Assembly (NCBI GenBank): GCA_945971355.1
Contig: CAMFPD010000103.1
Location: forward strand, 1 to 7,497
Reading direction: 5' to 3'
DNA: 7,497 nucleotides
Source: an uncultured Lachnobacterium sp.
GTDB taxonomy: Bacteria > Bacillota > Clostridia > Lachnospirales > Lachnospiraceae
Below are positions 1 to 4,164 of this stretch, piece by piece (within the stretch, counting starts at the first letter, position 1; the number at the start of each line of letters is the position of its first letter). The notes under the pieces are model-generated. The model saw only the letters and a list, made by a program, of their open reading frames with translations. It made no database searches and was not told where the DNA came from. Position numbers and translations under genes: made by a program.

Positions 1-865
1 CGAATCCAATACAAATCATACTGTATCCATACACCACAAAGCCAAGAATTGTAAACGCTGCCACCCCTTCTGCTCCAACATACCTCATCAGTACGTAATT
101 ATATGCAAACATTGATATAGCACTCGCCATCTCCCCAATAAACTCAGAAGAACCATTTAGAATAATTTCACGATTTATCGTACTATCTAACTTAAATCTG
201 CAAAAGCTTATTCCTGCTTTTGAACTTAAGAAATATCCAAACGACACCACAACTGTAACAATCTGTACTATAAGAGAACCAATTGCACTTCCCTGCACAC
301 CAAGTCCCATTATACCAACTAAAACGAAGTCCAGAAAAGCATTCAGAATACAACCTGCAATACTTACCATCATACACACCTGTGGTTTTCCATCCACACG
401 AATGAACATTCCAAATACCGTTCCTACCACCATAAGTGGATAATTAAACAACATAATCTGATAATACTGTGTAAAATAGGCTGACAAACCATCATCAGCT
501 CTTAAAATACCAAGTATCGGTGTAAAAAGAGCAAACACCAGAATTGAAATTACAACACAAACAACTACTGAGGTCACCATCGTCTGTGAAAAAACCTCTG
601 ATGCTCTCTTCCTATCTTTTGCTCCAAAAAGTCTGCCACATATGACAGAACCACCTACTCCAACACAAAGTCCTGCTCCCAGATAAAAATACAGGATAGG
701 AAGTCCAAGATTAATGGCTGCCAGTGCATTCTCGCCTACATAATTTCCTGTAAAATATCCGTCAGTTATGGTTATCACTGTTTGTAACAGCATAGCTATA
801 ATACTCGGAATCGAAAACCCAAGTATCATCTTTAACTTATTTTCTTTGATTTCTTTCATATTCAT
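1..865 (-). CDS. MATE-family multidrug/cation efflux transporter, partial (C-terminus outside window)
   Basis: This is the first 288 residues of an integral membrane antiporter that would export organic cations or drugs in exchange for Na+ or H+. The frame stays open to the window edge; family members are about 450 residues, so roughly 160 are missing. Visible MATE marks are an acidic residue in the first membrane helix (D35, in ITITDGYFTGNYVG), the loop motif IRVDGKPQ (155-162), the LNAFLDFVLV...GLGVQGSAIGS stretch (174-197), and the start of the second bundle with GSSEFIGEMA (238-247) and RYVGAEGVAAFTIL (261-274). About seven to eight hydrophobic segments are present. I chose the ATG at 865 because AAAGGAGAG lies 8 nt upstream; the in-frame ATG at 859 would be too far from it. 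Substrate cannot be told from sequence. It is separated from the iron genes by about 470 bases and probably has its own promoter. Confidence 0.93.
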   Translation of the reverse strand, partial: MNMKEIKENKLKMILGFSIPSIIAMLLQTVITITDGYFTGNYVGENALAAINLGLPILYFYLGAGLCVGVGGSVICGRLFGAKDRKRASEVFSQTMVTSVVVCVVISILVFALFTPILGILRADDGLSAYFTQYYQIMLFNYPLMVVGTVFGMFIRVDGKPQVCMMVSIAGCILNAFLDFVLVGIMGLGVQGSAIGSLIVQIVTVVVSFGYFLSSKAGISFCRFKLDSTINREIILNGSSEFIGEMASAISMFAYNYVLMRYVGAEGVAAFTILGFVVYGYSMICIGF

Positions 866-892
866 ACTTACATCTCTCCTTTACTGAATCCT

Positions 893-898
893 ATTATA
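893..898 (-). promoter_or_regulatory. Possible -10 element for the MATE gene
   Basis: On the minus strand a perfect TATAAT lies about 28 bases before the MATE start codon, preceded by an A-rich stretch. No good -35 hexamer sits 16-18 bp upstream (the 17-bp position reads AAGAAT), so this is a weak promoter call. The MATE gene may instead be read through from upstream. Confidence 0.35.
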
Positions 899-957
899 GA
901 AATGTAAGTTTTTTTATTCTTCTGAATTCGTGCTACTTTCAGACATTTATGGATAAG

Positions 958-1086
958 TTATACCGTTATCTCTATCTGTTCCAATATAAATAGAACCACC
1001 TGTCCTACACCTTCGTGTAGCGACAAGCGGTTCTTTCCTTCACTTATCAATTCCTCAATTAGCAGGCATTCTGATTCAACTTCCAT
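958..1086 (-). CDS. Small unrecognised reading frame (42 aa), possibly the downstream half of a decayed gene
   Basis: The ATG at 1086 opens a 42-residue frame that begins MEVESECLLIEELISEGKNR and ends in a hydrophobic/acidic helix (VVLFILEQIEITV). It overlaps the end of the 54-residue frame at 1059-1223 by 28 nt, in the frame one base off. Codon choice (many GAA, GAG, GGA, ATA) looks coding, and the frame is open for about 17 further codons upstream of the ATG. No convincing ribosome binding site precedes it. Either it is translationally coupled to the upstream frame, or the two are halves of one gene split by an indel. I do not recognise the product. A 43-nt hairpin lies inside it. Confidence 0.35.
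   Translation of the reverse strand: MEVESECLLIEELISEGKNRLSLHEGVGQVVLFILEQIEITV
992..1034 (-). repeat. 43-nt two-tier palindrome / RNA hairpin
   Basis: Read as minus-strand RNA, 13 bases (AGAACCGCUUGUC) pair completely with the last 13 (GACAGGUGGUUCU) using two G-U pairs. Inside, CUACAC pairs with GUGUAG around a GAAG tetraloop, and a single unpaired G separates the two tiers. That gives 19 base pairs over 43 nt. The G-U pairs make the minus-strand transcript the better folder; the plus strand has two mismatches at those places. Neither side is followed by a proper U-run (minus: UAUUUAUAU; plus: TTCCTTC), so it is not a standard terminator. It lies within the 42-residue frame. Confidence 0.75.
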
Positions 1087-1223
1087 GTCTCGAATCTGGA
1101 ATACCAATCTCCCGAATCCAAAAGGGTATCGACACTTATTTTATTTAACTGGCAAAACGTATCAATAAGAATATTGTATTGAAGACGTTCTGTTCTATTG
1201 TTATCTAACTCATTTCTATCCAT
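1059..1223 (-). CDS. Small hypothetical protein (54 aa), unrecognised
   Basis: A short frame starts at ATG 1223 with a good ribosome binding site (GGGAGG, 7 nt upstream) and a TATAAT promoter element about 33 bases before the start. The product begins MDRNELDNNRTERLQYNILI, continues through a Cys/Leu-rich helical middle (IDTFCQLNKISVDTLLD) and ends with an aromatic patch (GDWYSRFETWK) and a terminal Cys. It has no membrane segment or signal peptide. I do not recognise a family. The translation signals argue that this is or was a real gene. Its short length and the overlapping downstream frame at 958-1086 leave open that it is a truncated remnant. It lies between the Feo operon and the MATE gene with no evident functional link to either. 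Confidence 0.5.
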   Translation of the reverse strand: MDRNELDNNRTERLQYNILIDTFCQLNKISVDTLLDSGDWYSRFETWKLNQNAC

Positions 1224-1235
1224 AACACAACCTCC

Positions 1236-1268
1236 CATATGGACTTACTATTCACATTATACCATATG
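1236..1268 (-). promoter_or_regulatory. Extended -10 promoter framed by a 7-bp inverted repeat, upstream of the 54-aa frame
   Basis: On the minus strand an extended -10 (TGG followed by TATAAT, 1256-1264) lies upstream of the 54-residue frame. The best -35 candidate is a poor TGGAAA at 18-bp spacing, which fits a TGn-type promoter. The sequence CATATGG overlaps the upstream edge of the -10 and its exact complement CCATATG recurs 19 nt later, just before the ribosome binding site. This symmetrical arrangement around the presumed transcription start suggests an operator, possibly for autoregulation. Confidence 0.5.
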
Positions 1269-1336
1269 TTGTGGTTACTTTTCCATACTTGTTTTTAGAT
1301 AAAATCAACTAAAGTGCCAGATTATTTAGCTTTTTT

Positions 1337-1531
1337 CTATGAATTTTCCTTACTATTAGCACTACCCTTTTTTGTGTTTTCATTATTTGCACTGCCACTA
1401 CAGTTCCCTGAACAGGAACATGAATGTGGACATCCAATGCATTTTGCTCCGCTTTTCTTGCTTTTGTATATGTATCGAATTGCTCCGCCCACACACAGAC
1501 CAAGTATCATAATTACAATTACATCCGCCAT
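1337..1531 (-). CDS. FeoB-associated Cys-rich membrane protein (P12-like)
   Basis: This 64-residue protein has a single N-terminal membrane helix (about residues 3-22), a Lys-rich cytosolic junction (YKSKKSGAK) and a cysteine cluster C31-x2-C34-x3-C38-x-C40-x3-C44, then a polar Asn/Ser/Lys tail. This plan matches the FeoB-associated Cys-rich family found next to feoB in Firmicutes (from memory Pfam FeoB_associated, PF12669). Its position as the next gene after feoB, 119 nt downstream, supports the call. The likely role is an accessory to the FeoB permease at the inner face of the membrane, by Fe(II) or redox handling through the cysteines; that role is inferred. The start at ATG 1531 has an AAAGG ribosome binding site about 10 nt upstream. 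A longer off-frame reading frame over the same bases lacks any such features. Confidence 0.88.
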   Translation of the reverse strand: MADVIVIMILGLCVGGAIRYIYKSKKSGAKCIGCPHSCSCSGNCSGSANNENTKKGSANSKENS

Positions 1532-1553
1532 ACTATACGCCTTTCTATGAACC

Positions 1554-1577
1554 GCCCACCACCAATTGGTAATGGGC
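1554..1577 (-). other. RNA hairpin in the feoB-P12 spacer
   Basis: In the minus-strand transcript GCCCAUUACC pairs with GGUGGUGGGC around an AAUU loop: 10 pairs including two G-U. It lies about 23 nt before the start of the Cys-rich protein gene. There is no following U-run, so it is more likely an mRNA stabiliser, processing site or translation-modulating element than a terminator. The rest of the 119-nt spacer is AT-rich and shows nothing I can name. Confidence 0.55.
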
Positions 1578-1650
1578 TTTACGTTTTATATAAGCATTCA
1601 CTATATATAATATATGACATTATCTACACATAATTCCTAAAATGCAGTTT

Positions 1651-3642
1651 TCAATCCAGCTGGTATTCTGCATCAATTGCTCGATTATTTTTCACAATGA
1701 TTCCTACAACGATTGCTGCAAAGACTATAATTGCAGCTAATCCGCCTACAAATCCAGCCCCGAGGCTTCCTGTTGTAATTAATGTTCCTATCTGGTACAC
1801 CAAAAATCCTACTGTAAATCCAGTTGCAAGCTGTAGGCACACTGCTCCCAATAGCCACTTTTTACTCTGTAATTCTGAGTTTAACGCACCAAGCGCCGCA
1901 AAGCAAGGTGGTGTGTAGAGATTGAACATAAGGTATGCAAGTGCTGCCGCTTTTGTAAGCCCCATAGCTGCTGCAACAGTGTTTCCACTTCCAATAAGTT
2001 CCAATTCCTCAGTATCGATAAAATTCGTAATTGCATAAACTGTTGCAATTGTACCCACAACATTTTCTTTTGCAATGAAGCCTGTTATTGCTGCCGCTGC
2101 CAGCTGCCATGCTGCAAAGCCAACAATCGGTATCAATAAATATGCAAATGGTGCTGATATAACTGCCAGTATTGAGGTATTTTCCATTCCCTCCTCAACC
2201 AGATTGAAATGTGTATCGAAGGACTGCATAATCTGCACTACAGTATTACATACGAGAATAATTGTTCCCGCCTTCACTATGTATGCTTTTCCGCGTTCTA
2301 ACATAGAGCCAAGTGCAAATTTTAAGCTTGGGACCTTGTACTCCGGCAATTCAATAATAAAGAATGATTTTCTGTACTTCATCCCTGTGATTGCCTTTAC
2401 AAGTAGCGCTCCTAAAAGAATTAGCACTATTCCAACAAAATACATAAGCGGTCCAACCCATGGTGCATCTGCAAAAAACGCACCTGCAAACAATGCAATT
2501 ACAGGAAGCTTTGCACCACATGGCATAAAGGTTGCAAGCATGGCAGAGGTTCTTCTTTCCCTTTCATTGCGAATTGTTCTGCATGACATGATTGCAGGAA
2601 TTCCACATCCAGTACCGATAATCATTGGAATCACTGTTTTTCCAGACAGTCCTACCCTCTTAAAAATTGGATCAAGAACCACCGTGGCTCTGGACATGTA
2701 TCCACAGTCCTCTAACAGTGCAATCAGGAAGTACATTACCATTACAAGAGGTAAAAATCCTACAACTGCGCCTACTCCGCCAATCACTCCATCCACAAGA
2801 AGCGCATAGAGTAGTGGATTTGCATCCGCCATCAGCTCTCCTACCCAGCCCTGGAAACTCTCAATCCAGCCTACAAGGATGTCTGCAAGCCATGTTCCAA
2901 GCGTTGATTGGGATATGTAAAAAACAAGAAACATTATCCCTGCAAATACAACTAATCCCGATACAGGATGTGTAAGTACTGTATCTATCTTGTCACTGAT
3001 ATTCTTTTCCTGAGTCAGTATCTTACGACTCTCCACTTCCTTGACAATAGAATTGACAAACTCGAATCTTTTACGGTCGGCAGCTTCTACTGCAGTCTTG
3101 TCATGCAGGTCGATTTTTTCCTGAACATAAGGTGCTTTCTGGCTTTTTCCAGCAATCTTAGCTGCCATATTCAAAAGTTCCCTAAGTCCTTTATTAGAAA
3201 TGGATACTGTTTTAACCACTGGACATCCCAGCTTTTCGGAAAGCATTTGTTCGTTTATTGTTGTATCTCTTTTATCGTTTATATCACTTTTATTAAGAGC
3301 TACCACAACTGGTATTCCAAGTTCAAGAAGCTGTGTTGTAAAAAATAAGCTTCTGCTTAGGTTCGTGGCATCCACAATGTTTATAATCACATCTGGGTGC
3401 TCATTTTTAACATATGAACTTGTAATACTTTCCTCCGATGTGTATGGCGACATAGAATAAGCTCCCGGCAAATCCACCACCACTACATCCTCATTATCCT
3501 GAACATATGATTTTTTTATATAAGCTTCCTTTTTATCAACGGTCACACCTGCCCAATTTCCGATTTTTTCATTCTTGCCTGTCAAAGCATTGTACATGGT
3601 CGTTTTTCCACAATTGGGATTTCCTGCCAACGCAATTCTCAT
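1651..3642 (-). CDS. feoB: Ferrous iron transport protein B (stand-alone FeoB, 663 aa)
   Basis: This is a GTP-dependent Fe(II) permease of the cytoplasmic membrane. The N-terminal G domain carries G1 GNPNCGKT (7-14), G2 GVTVD (32-36), G3 DLPG (57-60), G4 NKSD (117-120) and a G5-like SISNKG (147-152). A helical GDI-like linker runs to about residue 225. The permease part has the two Gate-type repeats: LLEDCGYMSR (309-318), GTGCGIPA (343-350), FMPCGAKLP (372-380), ELPEYKVP (431-438), GFIAKENVVG (521-530) and NLYTPPC (574-580). It ends with one more hydrophobic helix (about 628-650) and no Cys-rich tail; the separate downstream Cys-rich gene may supply that function. The start ATG at 3642 is set by GGAGGAAT just upstream, and the P-loop begins only seven residues in, as is normal for the family. 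It lies 49 nt after feoA and is presumably co-transcribed with it. Fe(II) is the default substrate; Mn(II) cannot be excluded. Confidence 0.96.
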   Translation of the reverse strand: MRIALAGNPNCGKTTMYNALTGKNEKIGNWAGVTVDKKEAYIKKSYVQDNEDVVVVDLPGAYSMSPYTSEESITSSYVKNEHPDVIINIVDATNLSRSLFFTTQLLELGIPVVVALNKSDINDKRDTTINEQMLSEKLGCPVVKTVSISNKGLRELLNMAAKIAGKSQKAPYVQEKIDLHDKTAVEAADRKRFEFVNSIVKEVESRKILTQEKNISDKIDTVLTHPVSGLVVFAGIMFLVFYISQSTLGTWLADILVGWIESFQGWVGELMADANPLLYALLVDGVIGGVGAVVGFLPLVMVMYFLIALLEDCGYMSRATVVLDPIFKRVGLSGKTVIPMIIGTGCGIPAIMSCRTIRNERERRTSAMLATFMPCGAKLPVIALFAGAFFADAPWVGPLMYFVGIVLILLGALLVKAITGMKYRKSFFIIELPEYKVPSLKFALGSMLERGKAYIVKAGTIILVCNTVVQIMQSFDTHFNLVEEGMENTSILAVISAPFAYLLIPIVGFAAWQLAAAAITGFIAKENVVGTIATVYAITNFIDTEELELIGSGNTVAAAMGLTKAAALAYLMFNLYTPPCFAALGALNSELQSKKWLLGAVCLQLATGFTVGFLVYQIGTLITTGSLGAGFVGGLAAIIVFAAIVVGIIVKNNRAIDAEYQLD

Positions 3643-3646
3643 ATCT

Positions 3647-3654
3647 ATTCCTCC
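3647..3654 (-). promoter_or_regulatory. Ribosome binding site of stand-alone feoB
   Basis: GGAGGAAT, with its GGAGG core 7 nt before ATG 3642, is the strongest ribosome binding site seen here. It fixes the feoB start and suggests independent, efficient initiation in the 49-nt feoA-feoB spacer. Confidence 0.75.
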
Positions 3655-3691
3655 AACTCAAATTCTTTAATTCAAAATAGTATTACTACAG

Positions 3692-3904
3692 CTATACAGC
3701 AATGGTTTTAGCCAGCTCAGCATCTATGTTATATCTGGCATCCTTGATAAATAAAACCATGTTGTTTTTCTTTCTGCTCACAACAGTCACCGGCTCACCG
3801 CTATAGCATCCCAGAGAAAACAAAAATGCCTCAAGCTCATTGTCATCCGTATTAATAGCTTTCACTAAATACTCTTTTTCTAATTCTGCTTCATATAAAC
3901 TCAT
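3692..3904 (-). CDS. feoA: Ferrous iron transport protein A (stand-alone FeoA)
   Basis: This 70-residue cytosolic protein has the SH3-like FeoA fold. Recognisable parts are the turn LFSLGCYSGEPVTVVSRKKN (28-47), where the family usually has a MGL-x-PG-x-x-(V/I)-x-V-like run, followed by a VLFIKDARYNIDAELAKTI strand-and-helix end (50-68). The usual basic ALR-type end is replaced by ARYNID, so it is a divergent FeoA. FeoA is needed for FeoB activity in studied bacteria, probably by binding its cytosolic part. The gene is first in the feoA-feoB-P12 unit. The start at ATG 3904 has AAAGGAGAC about 6 nt upstream. Expression probably starts from the promoter at 4003-4031, whose two inverted repeats suggest metal-dependent repression. 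Confidence 0.9.
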   Translation of the reverse strand: MSLYEAELEKEYLVKAINTDDNELEAFLFSLGCYSGEPVTVVSRKKNNMVLFIKDARYNIDAELAKTIAV

Positions 3905-3937
3905 ATCTGTCTCCTTTTCCTAATTAATACATAGGCT

Positions 3938-3957
3938 CATAACGCAAATCGGTTATG
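3938..3957 (-). other. Inverted repeat in the feoA leader
   Basis: In the presumed 5' leader of feoA, CATAAC and GTTATG are exact complements 8 nt apart, giving a 6-bp stem. It could be a small leader hairpin or a further protein site. It does not share the TTAG/CTAA arms of the two repeats upstream, and there is no U-run after it. Confidence 0.35.
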
Positions 3958-3972
3958 TACAACTATCTATAA

Positions 3973-3986
3973 TTAGACATATCTAA
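3973..3986 (-). promoter_or_regulatory. Candidate operator 2 upstream of feoA
   Basis: TTAGATATGTCTAA on the minus strand is an inverted repeat with five perfect base pairs per arm (TTAGA/TCTAA). It has the same TTAG-N6-CTAA layout as the site at 4001-4014 and lies exactly 28 bp downstream of it, in the early transcribed region. TTAG/CTAA arms recall DtxR/MntR-type metalloregulator boxes, although the spacing differs from the classic 19-bp DtxR consensus. The regulator is an inference. Confidence 0.55.
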
Positions 3987-3999
3987 CTTCTGATTCGTT

Positions 4000-4015
4000 G
4001 TTAGTTTACTCTAAC
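4000..4015 (-). promoter_or_regulatory. Candidate operator 1 overlapping the feoA -10
   Basis: GTTAGAGTAAACTAAC is an inverted repeat with GTTAG/CTAAC arms 6 nt apart. It covers the -10 hexamer of the feoA promoter completely, so a protein bound here would block RNA polymerase. The second repeat of the same geometry 28 bp downstream makes chance less likely. A metal-dependent repressor of the DtxR family is the best guess; it does not resemble a Fur box. Confidence 0.6.
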
Positions 4016-4031
4016 TCTAGTTTGTTGTCAA
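4003..4031 (-). promoter_or_regulatory. Sigma-A-type promoter of the feoA-feoB-P12 unit
   Basis: On the minus strand a perfect -35 TTGACA (4026-4031) is followed after exactly 17 bp by TAAACT (4003-4008, four of six -10 positions). A- and T-tracts directly upstream (about 4033-4050) resemble an UP element. The predicted transcription start near 3996 gives a leader of about 90 nt before feoA. A strong -35 with a mediocre -10 buried in an operator is a typical repressible arrangement. Confidence 0.75.
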
Positions 4032-4090
4032 TAACTTTTTTTAAAAAAATGTGAAATTTCTTAAAGTTCAAATGTTGTTATTTTTTTTAC

Positions 4091-4132
4091 AAAAAAAGCT
4101 ATAAGTCTTGTCTCATAAACAAAACTTATAGC
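4091..4132 (-). terminator. Rho-independent terminator of the fused feoAB unit
   Basis: On the minus strand a 14-bp stem (GCUAUAAGUUUUGU pairing with ACAAGACUUAUAGC, one G-U pair) encloses a 7-nt loop and is followed directly by seven U. It lies 33 nt past the stop codon of the FeoA-FeoB fusion. It separates that unit from the feoA promoter about 60 nt further on, so the two Feo systems should be largely separate transcription units. Confidence 0.92.
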
Positions 4133-4164
4133 CTTTTCTATATCTTTTATTTAGGCAATATGAA

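Noticed and set aside
905..945. TCTGAA/TTCAGA hairpin upstream of the MATE gene as terminator
   Set aside because: Only six pairs, an 11-nt loop and A-rich rather than U-rich sequence after it on the transcribed strand.
1290..1336. Possible terminator just after the Cys-rich gene (CTAAA/TTTAG with an 11-nt loop, then TTGATTTTAT)
   Set aside because: Five to six A-U-rich pairs with a large loop and an interrupted U-run are too weak to call; the end of this operon stays undefined.
1309..1503. 64-residue minus-strand frame overlapping the Cys-rich protein, and the plus-strand frames over the same bases
   Set aside because: Only the 1337-1531 frame gives a membrane helix plus regular Cys cluster matching the FeoB-associated family; the others have no features.
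2075..2809. 244-residue open frame on the plus strand
   Set aside because: It lies fully antisense to the permease part of FeoB, has no ribosome binding site or recognisable domain, and its Pro/Ile/Thr-rich composition is that of a reverse-complement shadow.
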